A stretch of DNA of 48,604 bases from Hyphomicrobiaceae bacterium (lineage in GTDB: Bacteria > Pseudomonadota > Alphaproteobacteria > Rhizobiales > Hyphomicrobiaceae). Position 1 is the stretch's first letter. Each line of letters begins with the position of its first letter. Shown here one piece after another: positions 1 through 8,947 of the stretch. Below the pieces are notes generated by a model. That model was not told the DNA's origin and ran no database searches. It saw nothing but the letters and a program-made list of their open reading frames with translations. The position numbers and the translations under genes are program-made. Where the stretch lies: NCBI GenBank assembly GCA_021775735.1, contig JAJFHG010000070.1, positions 1 to 48,604 on the forward strand. Reading direction: 5' to 3'.

Positions 1-9
1 GGACAAAGT

Positions 10-34
10 CCCGCAAAGCATCGGATTTTGCGGG
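10..34 (-). terminator. Possible terminator hairpin downstream of tRNA-Met
   Basis: An inverted repeat, CCCGCAAA paired with TTTGCGGG around a 9-base loop, lies about 30 bases beyond the 3' end of the minus-strand tRNA-Met. There is only a short T-rich stretch after it on the minus strand, so intrinsic termination is plausible but not strong. Confidence 0.35.
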
Positions 35-63
35 AGGGCAGTTGTCTAAGTCATTGAAAAATT

Positions 64-140
64 TGGTAGCGGAGGAGGGACTTGAACCCCCGACACGCGG
101 ATTATGATTCCGCTGCTCTAACCAGCTGAGCTACTCCGCC
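64..140 (-). tRNA. tRNA-Met (CAT), probably elongator
   Basis: The minus strand folds as a complete 77-nt cloverleaf with an encoded CCA end. The acceptor stem GGCGGAG pairs with CTCCGCT, opening with a G-U pair. The anticodon stem GCGGA/TCCGC encloses the loop ATCATAA, giving anticodon CAT. A paired 1-72 position argues against initiator tRNA, which has a mismatch there. The body resembles elongator tRNA-Met more than the lysidine-modified tRNA-Ile2, but sequence alone does not fully exclude the latter. Confidence 0.93.
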
Positions 141-360
141 ACTAGATCAAACCGCATAAAATCCGGTTGGATTTTGTGCGGACAATTTGATCTATCCTAT
201 AATGCCAGAGCAACTTATCAGCTTTTTTTTAAAAGCAGGCTGCTCTCGGCCCGCCTCTATAAAGAGGTCGGCCAGAAACTGTCAAGGTGACGTGGGGCCC
301 GCGTGTACGCATCACATGCGGTCCTCTAAGGTTCAATCAATGAGGTGATAGTCGCGCGAT

Positions 361-1089
361 CTATTCTGCAGCAATCGCTTTGGCTTCATTGCTTTTATGA
401 AAGCGCATCAACGTGAAGATGCCCATTGGCTTGAGCTTGTTCTGGCTGACAAGTTCAAGGTCATCGCAACCCATCACCCGCGAGACGTCAAAAACAGGCC
501 GCCAGCCAATCACTTCAGCAAATGGAGCCATGCGCCGTTCCAGCCAGCCACGCATACCCTCTTCCTGGCTGAAGTGGTTGACGAGGATAACCGAGCCGCC
601 AGGCTTCGTCACGCGAGACAGTTCGCGCATCACGCGTTCAGGATCTGGCACCACCGTCATAACATACATCGCAACCACGGTATCAAAGCTAGCATCTGGA
701 AATTCCAACGCGCCGGCATCCATTTCGTGAATGCCAGTCACGTGGCTCATGTCTTCTTCGCTCACCCGCTGGCGGGCGCGATCTAGCATTTCGGGGGAAA
801 GATCAATGCCGACGATTTCGAGGTGTTTATTATAATCTGGCAGTGACAATCCTGTGCCAACACCGACCTCAAGAACGCGGCCATTGCTCTTATTTATTTC
901 ACGAACGGCGCGGCGACGCCCTTCCGTGGCAACCATGCCAAATGTTTGATCGTAGACCGGAGCCCAACGGCGGTAGGCAACTTTGACTTTGCTTTCGTCA
1001 ATATGGCCGATCCCAATAATCTTGCCGTTGGTACGCTCTAGTTCAGCACCACGGTGTGAACGCTGCTCAGATCCTACTTGCAAACTCAT
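361..1089 (-). CDS. pmtA: PmtA-like phospholipid N-methyltransferase (class I SAM methyltransferase)
   Basis: A SAM-dependent class I methyltransferase. After a short N-terminal stretch comes VAYRRWAPVYDQTFG, then the SAM-binding motif I EVGVGTGLSLPDY, the acidic motif IVGIDLSPEML and the post-motif region DTVVAMYVMTVVPDPERVMREL. This order and the PVYDxxFG entry resemble the Rhodobacter-type phosphatidylethanolamine N-methyltransferases and UbiE relatives. The likely role is stepwise methylation of phosphatidylethanolamine toward phosphatidylcholine at the inner membrane. I chose the ATG at 1089, which has AAGGAG about 12 bases upstream; a GTG at 1146 would add 19 residues. A ubiquinone or other small-molecule methyltransferase remains possible, so the exact substrate is an inference. 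Confidence 0.72.
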   Translation of the reverse strand: MSLQVGSEQRSHRGAELERTNGKIIGIGHIDESKVKVAYRRWAPVYDQTFGMVATEGRRRAVREINKSNGRVLEVGVGTGLSLPDYNKHLEIVGIDLSPEMLDRARQRVSEEDMSHVTGIHEMDAGALEFPDASFDTVVAMYVMTVVPDPERVMRELSRVTKPGGSVILVNHFSQEEGMRGWLERRMAPFAEVIGWRPVFDVSRVMGCDDLELVSQNKLKPMGIFTLMRFHKSNEAKAIAAE

Positions 1090-1205
1090 AGCCGCCACTC
1101 GCTCCTTAAAAAGCTCAACTTCTGCGTTGCTACCACCAAGCAGCACAGAACTTAATTCAGATCAGCAGTTTCACTATCAAGGCCTAGCTAACTATTCATT
1201 AGCAT

Positions 1206-2417
1206 TTAGGCGGCGTGAGGTGCGTCTGCTTGCTCCAATGTTTTAACGATAAAGCCACCACCCAATACCCGGGCTTCAGCCGTTCCGTCACTATAAAAGA
1301 CGCAGGCCTGGCCTGCTGCAATGCCTTCTTCCCCAGCTGACAATTCAACATTGAGGGCGCCATCACCATCAATAGCCAGCGTCGCAGGCTGGGGATCCTG
1401 GCTTGAGCGGATACGTGCGTAAATCTCGCTGCCGCTGTCTGCCATGGCCTCAAGTGAGGTTTCACCCAGCCAATTTACATTTCTAAGGACAAGACGGCGC
1501 GCCCGCAAGAAGGCACGGGGTCCCACCACGACTTCATTGCGGTCAGCGTCCAGTTTTAGGACATATAGAGGGTCCTTATCTGGAATACCGAGGCCGCGGC
1601 GCTGTCCGACAGTATAATTAATGATGCCCTTGTGGTCGCCAAGTTCACGGCCATCAATATGAATGATTTTGCCAGGCTGGGCGGCACCAGGCTTCAACCG
1701 TTCAATAACATCGGCATAGCTACCCTTTGGCACGAAGCAGATGTCCTGGCTGTCAGGCTTATCTGAGACCGGTAGATCAAAAGCTCGGGCTAGCTCGCGC
1801 ACCTCATCCTTTGGCACACCACCTAGTGGGAACTGCAACATGGAAAGTTGCTCGGGCGTAGTGGCAAACAGGAAATAACTCTGGTCACGATCTGGGTCGA
1901 CAGCACGATGCAGGTGGGGTCCGGTTTGGCCGTTCCGCTTTTGGATATAGTGGCCAGTGGCAAGTGTCTTCGCACCAAGCTCTTTGGCTGTTTCTAAAAG
2001 ATCATGAAACTTGATCTGCTGATTGCAGGCAACGCAGGGAATGGGCGTTTCGCCAGCAATGTAACTTTCAGCAAACGTGTCAATAACTGCGTTGGCAAAG
2101 CGTTTTTCGTAATCCAGCACGTAATGGGGAATACCTAACAGATGCGCAACGTTACGTGCATCTTGTATGTCTTGTCCGGCGCAGCAGGCACCCTTGCGAC
2201 CGGTAGCTTCGCCATTGTCATAGAGCTGTAGGGTGATGCCGATGACATCATGGCCTGCATGATGAAGTAGGGCGGCGGCAACAGAAGAGTCGACGCCCCC
2301 AGACATCGCGACAACAATCCGCTGCTTGCCAATGCGGTCAGCGGCAAAACTCTCGATCAACTGGCTCGCAATCTTGCTGTGCTGCCAAGGAGCGGTTTGT
2401 TTTGTTTGCGGTGACAA
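1206..2417 (-). CDS. mnmA: tRNA-specific 2-thiouridylase MnmA
   Basis: MnmA forms 2-thiouridine at wobble position 34 of tRNA-Lys, -Glu and -Gln in the cytoplasm, adenylating the base and receiving sulfur as a persulfide. The 403-residue product has the PP-loop SGGVDSS near residues 39-45. It also has the two catalytic cysteines, one in PCVACN (about Cys131) and one in DSQDICF (about Cys228), matching the spacing of Cys102 and Cys199 in the E. coli enzyme. The conserved GHY, DQSYFLF and [10 protein letters not shown] segments follow. The start is a TTG at 2417 because the upstream in-frame ATG runs straight into a stop; it adds about 35 residues before the PP-loop. No operon partner is evident. 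Confidence 0.95.
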   Translation of the reverse strand: MSPQTKQTAPWQHSKIASQLIESFAADRIGKQRIVVAMSGGVDSSVAAALLHHAGHDVIGITLQLYDNGEATGRKGACCAGQDIQDARNVAHLLGIPHYVLDYEKRFANAVIDTFAESYIAGETPIPCVACNQQIKFHDLLETAKELGAKTLATGHYIQKRNGQTGPHLHRAVDPDRDQSYFLFATTPEQLSMLQFPLGGVPKDEVRELARAFDLPVSDKPDSQDICFVPKGSYADVIERLKPGAAQPGKIIHIDGRELGDHKGIINYTVGQRRGLGIPDKDPLYVLKLDADRNEVVVGPRAFLRARRLVLRNVNWLGETSLEAMADSGSEIYARIRSSQDPQPATLAIDGDGALNVELSAGEEGIAAGQACVFYSDGTAEARVLGGGFIVKTLEQADAPHAA

Positions 2418-2801
2418 TCGTATGGCTTTCTACATGGTGAGGCCTGGACCCGGCGGCACTCATTATTCTCGCACAATCACACTTTGAGCTGATCGCCACG
2501 ATCTAAAAAGCGGCAAAATCCAGCTGATTGGCCTGAAGGCGTGAAAATAGTGCGCCTTGGCCCGTTAGTGCAAGCAATTGAAGTCGTTTCGGCCAAAAAA
2601 TTGCAAGGCAGCAAGCAACTGCTTCGAAGTGGCACGATCTCCACTCGAATGTGGCCTTTAGGCGGCGGCTTTCGTTAACAGCTTAGGCAAGTCGCCCAAC
2701 ACTGGGGCAGCGTTTTATTCATTGTTTACTCAATGACTTAGCGCTGTTTTAAGAGAGATCGGTTAGGCTCAAGACTGCTCAGGGAGAGTGTAATAAATAC
2801 C
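2418..2801. other. Intergenic region between mnmA and sciP
   Basis: About 380 bases separate the divergent mnmA and sciP genes and presumably hold both promoters. No gene is visible. TTTA-N7-TTTA near 2716-2730 is a weak variant of the CtrA recognition pattern TTAA-N7-TTAA, which would fit known CtrA control of sciP in Caulobacter, but the match is imperfect. The 12-mer TCAATGACTTAG at 2730-2741 recurs near tRNA genes elsewhere in the window. Confidence 0.4.
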
Positions 2802-3083
2802 ATGAACGAACAACACATGAGAGGGCGGGTGCGCTATGTTATCGGGCCAGATGGGTCTCCGTTAACGCTGGCTGATCTGCCACCAACCGATACCAAGCGC
2901 TGGGTTATCCGCCGCAAAGCTGAAGTCGTTGCCGCTGTTCGCGGTGGATTGTTGAGCATTGATGAAGCTTGCAACCGCTACAAACTGACCGTCGATGAGT
3001 TTCTGTCTTGGCAGCGATCCATTGATCGCCATGGCCTGCCCGGCCTGCGCGCAACCCGCGTTCAAGAGTATCGCAGCAACTAG
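2802..3083 (+). CDS. sciP: SciP-type CtrA inhibitor (DUF1153)
   Basis: A 93-residue helix-turn-helix protein of the DUF1153 family. The core YVIGPDGSPLTLADLPP, then TKRWVIRRKAEVVAAVRGGLLS and LSWQRSIDRHGLPGLRATR, is nearly that of Caulobacter SciP. In that species SciP binds CtrA at promoters and blocks transcription of CtrA targets during G1. A Shine-Dalgarno-like GGGAGAG lies upstream of the ATG. Its likely partner CtrA is encoded about 2 kb downstream on the same strand. Whether the inhibitory role holds in this organism is inferred from family and context. Confidence 0.93.
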   Translation: MNEQHMRGRVRYVIGPDGSPLTLADLPPTDTKRWVIRRKAEVVAAVRGGLLSIDEACNRYKLTVDEFLSWQRSIDRHGLPGLRATRVQEYRSN

Positions 3084-3172
3084 GTCGACGCCTTCGCGTC
3101 AGATGATGAGCTAATGGCTCGAGCGCCTTGATTGGGACCTACCTGATCAACGCCTTGGGCCGTTTGCCGTTG

Positions 3173-3808
3173 TTATTTCGGTTTTTTCTTGCTGGCTTGT
3201 TGCGAGGGTTTGGCCTTGGCTTTGGCCTTTGTTTTGGGTTTAGCCTTGCGCTTTCGTTTTGACTTGTCCTCTGCATCCCAGCCAACTGCGACTGGCTTGG
3301 CGACACAGCCTTCCTGACCTGCTGCCCATCGCCGGGCATCATTGGCCATATTCGTGCCGCGGGGCTCACCCATCTGAGCATTCTGGATTTCGAGTTTGGC
3401 TGTTTTCCCATCGGGGACAATGTCGATGGCGTAGGCCCGCATACCGCGTTTGTCGCGCAGTGACGTGTCTTTTTTATGGATTAGAATACGCGCCTGGCCA
3501 CCTTGCGACGGTGGTTTTGCCACGGCCGAGTAGACATGCGTGGCTTTTAACGACCCATGCGCGCCAAACCAGCAGGTCACGGCTCCACGCGCGATGCGTG
3601 TGTAAATCTGTGTTGGCGTTCCACGGATACGGGGCACCGGGGTGGCAAGGTCCGGTATAGAACTAAGGTCAGGAAATGACACCGCGGGTTGCGCTGTCTT
3701 AGCCGCTTCAAGCTCGTCCTTCTCAGCCGAGATGCCGGAGACGCAACCTGCCAAAGTGGCGCCGATCACGACGCCTGCAATTCCAAAGCTGCATGTCCGT
3801 CTCGTCAT
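3173..3808 (-). CDS. Putative lipoprotein with lysine-rich tail
   Basis: A 211-residue protein of unknown function. The N-terminus has a charged MTRR start, a hydrophobic stretch and the lipobox LAGC, so lipidation at about Cys22 and membrane anchoring are likely. The middle, roughly residues 60-165, looks folded and includes GTPTQIYTRIARGAVTCWFG, which I do not assign to a family. The last 35 residues are almost entirely Lys, Ala and Pro repeats, a tail that could contact peptidoglycan or acidic envelope polymers; that is speculation. It lies alone between sciP and fliJ. Confidence 0.7.
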   Translation of the reverse strand: MTRRTCSFGIAGVVIGATLAGCVSGISAEKDELEAAKTAQPAVSFPDLSSIPDLATPVPRIRGTPTQIYTRIARGAVTCWFGAHGSLKATHVYSAVAKPPSQGGQARILIHKKDTSLRDKRGMRAYAIDIVPDGKTAKLEIQNAQMGEPRGTNMANDARRWAAGQEGCVAKPVAVGWDAEDKSKRKRKAKPKTKAKAKAKPSQQASKKKPK

Positions 3809-3948
3809 GCTTTGCTTACTGCCCCAAAGACGCTCTGAAGAGGCTCAAATATTGCAGCCTCACACAGCACTAAATACCCGAACCGGCTGACTGCCATGGC
3901 AATTGGGCAAACACAAGGGCAACGGGATTCATGAGGGCTATCAACAAC

Positions 3949-3980
3949 AAAGCCCGCATGGAGATCCACACGGGCTTTGA
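3949..3980 (-). terminator. Possible terminator of the fliJ-like gene
   Basis: AAAGCCCG and CGGGCTTT form an 8-bp perfect stem with a 14-base loop, 25-55 bases after the minus-strand fliJ stop codon. On the minus strand the 3' arm ends in TTT and continues GTTGTTG, a modest T-rich tail, so the call is tentative. Confidence 0.5.
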
Positions 3981-4004
3981 AAAAAAGTGCTTTCCGGACG
4001 GCTT

Positions 4005-4385
4005 TTAGGCGGTAATGCCTGAATCGCGATCACGGTTGCGGTGCACCATTCCACCGCTGTTACGTTCGGTGGTGTCTTGTGCCTTTTCCGCTTGTTCAAG
4101 TGCCTCGTCACGATCTTTGACGGCAGCGTCCAATTTTTCCTTCAGACCTGAAATGGAGGCATCCAGGTTTGACAGGCGTTGTCCTGCAGATTTGGCAAAC
4201 GTTGAATAGGCGAAGTGCCCTGGGTCACGAACCCCGGTGCGGTCTTCTTCGGCTTGGATTTGGCGCTGAAGGTCATGGGCCATAACTTCAAAGTCATGGA
4301 TCATAGCTTCCAGGTCTAAGACATTGCGAGATTTCTCGTCTGCCTCAAACCGTTTTAGGCGCAGTGCTGTTTCACGGCTCTTCAT
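4005..4385 (-). CDS. fliJ: FliJ-like flagellar export chaperone
   Basis: A 126-residue protein dominated by charged heptad-like helices, as expected for FliJ. FliJ is the coiled-coil stalk of the flagellar type III export ATPase complex. It begins MKSRETALRLKRFEADEKSRNV, typical of alphaproteobacterial FliJ, and a long helix continues to about residue 105 before a polar tail. In many alphaproteobacteria fliJ sits next to ctrA, which supports the assignment. Unusually, fliI, the ATPase gene that normally precedes it, is absent, and no other flagellar gene is in the window. A generic coiled-coil protein is the alternative. Confidence 0.72.
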   Translation of the reverse strand: MKSRETALRLKRFEADEKSRNVLDLEAMIHDFEVMAHDLQRQIQAEEDRTGVRDPGHFAYSTFAKSAGQRLSNLDASISGLKEKLDAAVKDRDEALEQAEKAQDTTERNSGGMVHRNRDRDSGITA

Positions 4386-5153
4386 GTGTTCGATACCCCT
4401 TAACTAAATTCGAACTGGTACATGTGCAGTAACAAGAAGTGTGCCAACTATGCCCAGCCGCTGCAGTTGTCGTCCCATCTTTCCGGCGAGAAGCGAGTCT
4501 TTTGATGGGTTGCACGCGCAATGCAGCGATGCCCCCGCCGTTATATGGCTAATGTGGCATATGCTCATTAAGTTGCGGTAAAGCAACGTGAGAGAATTCA
4601 TCTTTTAAAACACCAATATCACTGCTTTTTTGCGTCATTGAGCTCTAGGGGCTCGCCGCGAATTCTGTTAGTCCTTGATTCGTGGCGTATTGGGCGACGT
4701 TGATTTTGAGGTTTCAGGCGCTGGGCAGGTGCTTGACGGTTGGGCAACTGACTCACGATCAAAAAAGTCCTTTTTGGGTCGAGGACACTACAACAATTTG
4801 CGTTTTTTCGCCGGTGTTTTCTGGGTGATCCGCTGTGTGCGGTCCCATGAAAATACTTTGAGCAGGCTGAACTTTGGTTCGGCAGGCAACGATCGAAGTG
4901 TGTCCGCAAGGTTGAGTTCAAAGTGATGCTGAGTGGTTGCGCACCAAAGGGGGGGTCGTGGGGAGCGTTCGGAAAAAAAAAGTAAAAAATGGTTTCCGCT
5001 TAGTTACGAGGAATTAGGGTTTGTTAACCTCTCGCAGCTAAATTCCTAACGATAACTTATCTCGGGCACTGAAAATGCCAGGGTGTTGGTAGCGTTCTCT
5101 TCAATAATAGGGCTTTCAGCCCTCAAAACGGGACGGAGAAGAGAGGAACTAAA
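4386..5153. promoter_or_regulatory. Long ctrA/fliJ divergent regulatory region
   Basis: About 770 bases lie between the divergent fliJ and ctrA starts, with no convincing gene. GTTAACC at 5023-5029 matches a CtrA half-site; the paired half (TTAG, 6 bases upstream) is imperfect. Two GANTC sites, the CcrM methylation target that regulates ctrA P1 in Caulobacter, occur at 4677-4681 and 4750-4754. GAGAGGA lies just upstream of the ctrA ATG. Autoregulation by CtrA and methylation control are inferred by analogy. Confidence 0.5.
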
Positions 5154-5849
5154 ATGCGGGTCCTTTTGATCGAAGACGATAGCGCGACGGCACAGAGCAT
5201 CGAACTGATGCTCCAGTCTGAAGGCTTTAACTGTTACACGACAGACCTCGGCGAAGAGGGTGTCGATCTTGGCAAGCTGTATGATTACGACATCATTCTG
5301 CTTGATATTAATCTGCCAGACATGAGCGGCTATGATGTTTTGAAGACGCTGCGCGTCGGCAAAATTCAGACACCGATCCTGATTTTGTCAGGTTTGGCTC
5401 AAATTGAAGATAAGGTACGTGGTCTTGGCTTCGGCGCTGACGACTATATGACCAAACCCTTCCACAAAGACGAACTGGTGGCACGCATCCATGCCATCGT
5501 CCGCCGCTCGAAAGGCCACGCACAGTCGGTCATTTCAACGGGCAACTTGAAAGTGAACCTCGACACCAAGACAGTTGAAGTGAACGGCCAACGTGTCCAC
5601 CTGACCGGCAAAGAATATCAAATGTTAGAGTTGCTTTCGCTGCGCAAAGGCACAACTCTTACCAAAGAGATGTTCCTTAATCATCTCTACGGCGGCATGG
5701 ATGAGCCTGAATTGAAGATCATCGACGTCTTCATCTGTAAGCTGCGCAAGAAATTGCAAGCAGCAACCGGTGGCGAACACTACATTGAAACCGTTTGGGG
5801 CCGTGGCTATGTGCTGCGTGACCCAAATGATGAAGAAGTTGCCGCATAA
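5154..5849 (+). CDS. ctrA: Cell cycle response regulator CtrA
   Basis: A 231-residue OmpR-type response regulator and the master cell-cycle regulator of alphaproteobacteria. The receiver domain (1-120) has the acidic pair E7-D8-D9, the phosphoacceptor Asp51 in [13 protein letters not shown] and the conserved Lys in [10 protein letters not shown]. The C-terminal winged helix includes [32 protein letters not shown] and ends [13 protein letters not shown]-like, matching CtrA closely. The C-terminus ends in Ala-Ala, as in Caulobacter CtrA, where this end is a ClpXP degradation signal. It faces a long regulatory region, has a clear ribosome binding site and is followed by a strong terminator, so it is monocistronic. 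Confidence 0.98.
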   Translation: MRVLLIEDDSATAQSIELMLQSEGFNCYTTDLGEEGVDLGKLYDYDIILLDINLPDMSGYDVLKTLRVGKIQTPILILSGLAQIEDKVRGLGFGADDYMTKPFHKDELVARIHAIVRRSKGHAQSVISTGNLKVNLDTKTVEVNGQRVHLTGKEYQMLELLSLRKGTTLTKEMFLNHLYGGMDEPELKIIDVFICKLRKKLQAATGGEHYIETVWGRGYVLRDPNDEEVAA

Positions 5850-5893
5850 GACGTGCACCTAACGCAACATCTGACCCGTTTCATAAGTTTCAA

Positions 5894-5927
5894 TCAGGGG
5901 CTCTTATCCGAGAGCCCCTGATTTTTT
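5894..5927 (+). terminator. Rho-independent terminator of ctrA
   Basis: TCAGGGGCTCT and AGAGCCCCTGA form a perfect 11-bp stem with a 6-base loop, followed directly by six T residues, 45 bases after the ctrA stop codon. Confidence 0.93.
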
Positions 5928-5940
5928 GTGGGTAGAAAAC

Positions 5941-6008
5941 AATGTCCGCTTTCCACCCGAGAACGGATTGCCGATGGCCAACGCGTCGATGTCGCCTCAT
6001 GACCCAAA
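5941..6008. repeat. 68-bp direct repeat, left copy
   Basis: This 68-base segment recurs in the same orientation at 8810-8877 with one difference (T at 5968, C at 8837). It starts AATGTCCGCTTTCC and ends CATGACCCAAA. The similarity stops abruptly at both edges. The two copies bracket the oxidoreductase and hydrolase genes. Confidence 0.95.
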
Positions 6009-6211
6009 GCCGCCCAGAGCAGGTGCAGCATGTTTTAGATAGATGGTACGGAATAGCCCCTCTCCAAAATTCCTCCAGATGTTGCGTGCGAATTTGCGGA
6101 CACTGAAGCTGGAGCATTGAACCCAGAGTGATGCTCTTAAACACCCCAGGTTCTGCCTTACAATTGATTCGCATCAATGATTATCTACTCGCGGTGCGAT
6201 CTCATCAGCAA

Positions 6212-7765
6212 ATGACAAATCTCTCTTCAGAGAACGAGTTCGACGTCATTGTGATCGGATCGGGTATGGGCGGAATGACAACAGCCACCGCTCTGTCACG
6301 CCTCGACTACAAGGTCCTGCTCGTCGAGCAAGCTCAGACAATCGGTGGACTCACGCATGCCTTCTCGCGAAACGGCTTTACGTGGGATGTCGGGCTCCAC
6401 TACTGCGGCTTGTTCGGTCAAGACCAGCCGGCAGGCAAGATCTTAGACTGGTTGAGCGGCGGAACGATCGAGTTCCGATCCGTCGGCACCGTCTACGACA
6501 CGTTGCACTTCCCGGAAGGATTTGAGATCTCCGTCGCCCGTCCAGCTGCGGCCTACAAGATGGAACTCAAGGACCGGTTTCCCGACAGCGCAGCCGAAAT
6601 CGACGCCTACTTTGAAGCGTTGCAATCGGCTAACGCAGCCTTGCGCATGGTTGCGGCCGAACGTTCCATGCCGGAACCATTCCGCTCTGCGCACCGGTGG
6701 TGGAACGAGAACGAAATTCAGCGTTGGTGCGCACGCACAACCAGCGAAGTGATTGCAAACATCGTAACCAACCCGAAGCTCGCCTCTGTATTATGCGCGC
6801 AATGGGGCACCTACGGAGGCAAGCCGAAGGAAGCAAGTTTCGGTGTCCATGCCACCATCATGAGCCACTATCTTGACGGCGCAGGTTATCCAGTGGGCGG
6901 CGCGGCTGCCATCGCGAAAGGACTTGTCCCAGTCATTGAGGAATCAGGTGGCAGCGCGCGAGCTGGTACACCTGTGAGCGCAATCGTGATTGAAGACGGC
7001 GTAGCCGTTGGTGTACGCACAAGTTCGGGCGAGGACTTCAAGGCGCCGGTCATCGTCTCCGCGGCGGGGGCAGGTGAAACCGTTAAGCGCTTGCTGCCGG
7101 AGGAGATCGGCGCGCAGGAATGGGCACAGGAGATCGCGACCTTCAAACCGTCCGTCTGCCACTTTGAAGTATTCCTTGGCTTCGAAGGTGATATCGCGCG
7201 ACATGGTGCGTCACGCTCAAACCACTGGTTTTACGAAGGCTGGGATCCCGACGACGCAATGTGGTCAGCCACCGCGGATGCGCCAATCCCCATGGCGTTT
7301 GTCTCGTTCCCGTCCCTTAAGGATCCGACGCATGATCCGGGTCCGTCAAACCGGCACACCGGTCAGATGATGGTTCTGGCCGACTGGTCAGCGGTGGCTG
7401 ATTTCGCAGACGGAGGCGCCGAGGAGCGCCCTGCCGAATGGGCGGCGTTCAAGCAGAATGTTCAAGCCAAGATGATGACGTTCTTCACCGAAAAGTTTCC
7501 CGCTCTGGAGCCAATGTTAGTTTACCAAGAACTCGGTACGCCGCTCGCGACCGCATTGTTCACACGCCATGAGAAAGGCGGATTTTATGGCGTCGAAACA
7601 ACTCCGCGCCGCGTGCTGTCGCAAGCGCTCAACGCGCGCACACCGGTACCCGGACTGTTTCTGACGGGCCAGGACGTCATGACACCCGGCATCGCAGGTG
7701 CATTGTATGGTGGCATGCTCGGTGCCGCGGCAATCGACCCGCGCATTTTTCAGAAGTTCGCATGA
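6212..7765 (+). CDS. FAD-dependent phytoene desaturase/retinol saturase-like oxidoreductase
   Basis: A 517-residue flavoprotein of the CrtI/RetSat amine-oxidase-like superfamily. The N-terminal dinucleotide fold is FDVIVIGSGMGGMTTATALSRLDYKVLLVEQ with the acidic residue at its end. The C-terminus carries the second FAD motif GLFLTGQDVMTPGIAGALYGGMLGAAA. Such enzymes saturate or desaturate polyene and isoprenoid chains; the substrate here is unknown and no carotenoid genes are nearby. I start at ATG 6212, ten residues before the Rossmann strand; the open frame extends back to 6128 without similarity. An MBL hydrolase follows after 27 bases, probably in one transcript. Both genes lie inside the 68-bp repeat pair and look more GC-rich than their flanks, suggesting acquisition. 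Confidence 0.82.
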   Translation: MTNLSSENEFDVIVIGSGMGGMTTATALSRLDYKVLLVEQAQTIGGLTHAFSRNGFTWDVGLHYCGLFGQDQPAGKILDWLSGGTIEFRSVGTVYDTLHFPEGFEISVARPAAAYKMELKDRFPDSAAEIDAYFEALQSANAALRMVAAERSMPEPFRSAHRWWNENEIQRWCARTTSEVIANIVTNPKLASVLCAQWGTYGGKPKEASFGVHATIMSHYLDGAGYPVGGAAAIAKGLVPVIEESGGSARAGTPVSAIVIEDGVAVGVRTSSGEDFKAPVIVSAAGAGETVKRLLPEEIGAQEWAQEIATFKPSVCHFEVFLGFEGDIARHGASRSNHWFYEGWDPDDAMWSATADAPIPMAFVSFPSLKDPTHDPGPSNRHTGQMMVLADWSAVADFADGGAEERPAEWAAFKQNVQAKMMTFFTEKFPALEPMLVYQELGTPLATALFTRHEKGGFYGVETTPRRVLSQALNARTPVPGLFLTGQDVMTPGIAGALYGGMLGAAAIDPRIFQKFA

Positions 7766-7792
7766 TCGATCGATGACGGAAGGAGTGCAATC

Positions 7793-8683
7793 ATGGCTGA
7801 AAAATCTGCCACCACGCACCCTCCATCTGAGCTGTCCATCCGTTCTGTCAGTGTGTTGTCCAGCGGTTCCGCGGAGGCCCGTCCGGAGCATCAGCGGGGA
7901 ACCAGGCTGCCACAGTGGTGGTGGTTGCTCACATCGCGTAGTTGGATTGACGTCCCTATCAACTTTTTTGTTATCGAGCACCGTGACGGTCTCGTCCTGT
8001 TTGATACCGGTCTCGATCCGGCAATTGCCTCTGACCCGAACTACATAACGAGCCCGATCGGTCAGTTCCTTCTGAAGAGGATTTTCCGTTTTCATATTGG
8101 CGAACAAGACCGGCTGGACAGAAAGATGCGTGACGCAGGTTTCTTACCCGAAGATGTCAAGAAAGCCGTGTTCTTGCATCTGCATTTCGACCACGTCGGC
8201 GGCATCGCGCATATTCCACAGGCCGAACTCATCGTGAGCAGGCGGGAATGGGACGTGCTGTCCGAGCCACATCCCGAACGGGAGTGGATCCTTCGTGAGC
8301 ATATCCAACTGCCAACCGCGAAATGGCACTCGGTCGAATTCTCACTGACCGGCGATCCGTTATTTGCACCATTCGGCGGCTACCATGACATTATGGGCGA
8401 CGGATCTCTCATCTTACTGCCGACGCCCGGCCACACAGCCGGCTCAAGCTCGATGCTCGTACGCTCACAGCAACTGCCACCGCTACTTCTGATCGGGGAC
8501 CTCGCCTACAGCGCCGAGATGTTGATGGAGGATAAGGTCCCGGGCACTGGGGATGCAAGACTGCTTCGCCAGTCGTATGCGAAGGTTCGCCAGTTAGTGC
8601 AGGAGCTGCCGGAACTTATCATCGTCCCGTCGCACGATTCCGCAGCATTGGAGAAGCTCAAGGGAGCGCTGGCGAACGTCTAG
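7793..8683 (+). CDS. MBL-fold hydrolase, N-acyl-homoserine-lactonase-like
   Basis: A 296-residue metallo-beta-lactamase-fold protein. The metal motif HLHFDH is at 129-134, followed by H214 in PTPGHTAGS, D236 in LIGDLAYS and H281 in VPSHDS. This spacing resembles the AttM/AiiA group of quorum-quenching lactonases, which open the lactone ring of acyl-homoserine lactones. Some relatives act on other lactones or esters, so the substrate is uncertain. The ATG has GGAAGGAG eight bases upstream. It directly follows the FAD oxidoreductase inside the repeat-bounded cassette, so the two may act on the same lipid-like substrate. Confidence 0.85.
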   Translation: MAEKSATTHPPSELSIRSVSVLSSGSAEARPEHQRGTRLPQWWWLLTSRSWIDVPINFFVIEHRDGLVLFDTGLDPAIASDPNYITSPIGQFLLKRIFRFHIGEQDRLDRKMRDAGFLPEDVKKAVFLHLHFDHVGGIAHIPQAELIVSRREWDVLSEPHPEREWILREHIQLPTAKWHSVEFSLTGDPLFAPFGGYHDIMGDGSLILLPTPGHTAGSSSMLVRSQQLPPLLLIGDLAYSAEMLMEDKVPGTGDARLLRQSYAKVRQLVQELPELIIVPSHDSAALEKLKGALANV

Positions 8684-8809
8684 GACGAAGCGCTCGCGAG
8701 CTGGATTGAATTCAAACCCTCAGTCTCAATGCGCCTCAAGCTTTTGGAAATCCTCTTTTAAACCGTAGAAAACGCTACCTTTCTGCAATGCAAAACCTCA
8801 ATCAATTGG

Positions 8810-8877
8810 AATGTCCGCTTTCCACCCGAGAACGGACTGCCGATGGCCAACGCGTCGATGTCGCCTCATGACCCAAA
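8810..8877. repeat. 68-bp direct repeat, right copy
   Basis: Identical to 5941-6008 except for C at 8837. Its left end AATGTCCGCTTT and the bases just right of it, AAAACGGACAATG, form an imperfect inverted pair, a MITE-like arrangement. The left copy has lost this right arm. Confidence 0.95.
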
Positions 8878-8947
8878 ACGGACAATGCTTTGTTCAAAAC
8901 AATGCATGAGTTTGGCATATTCGAGTGCTTAATGAAGCACTGGAGGG

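Noticed and set aside
397-786. Plus-strand frame opposite the methyltransferase gene
   Set aside because: It is a shadow of the minus-strand gene with His/Arg-rich composition and no domain.
4675-4926. Open frame of 83 codons upstream of ctrA
   Set aside because: No ribosome binding site, no recognisable domain, and the region is better explained as regulatory DNA.
5014-5027. Full CtrA box TTAA-N7-TTAA before ctrA
   Set aside because: The second half-site is good, but the first is TTAG at spacing 6, so only a half-site is claimed.
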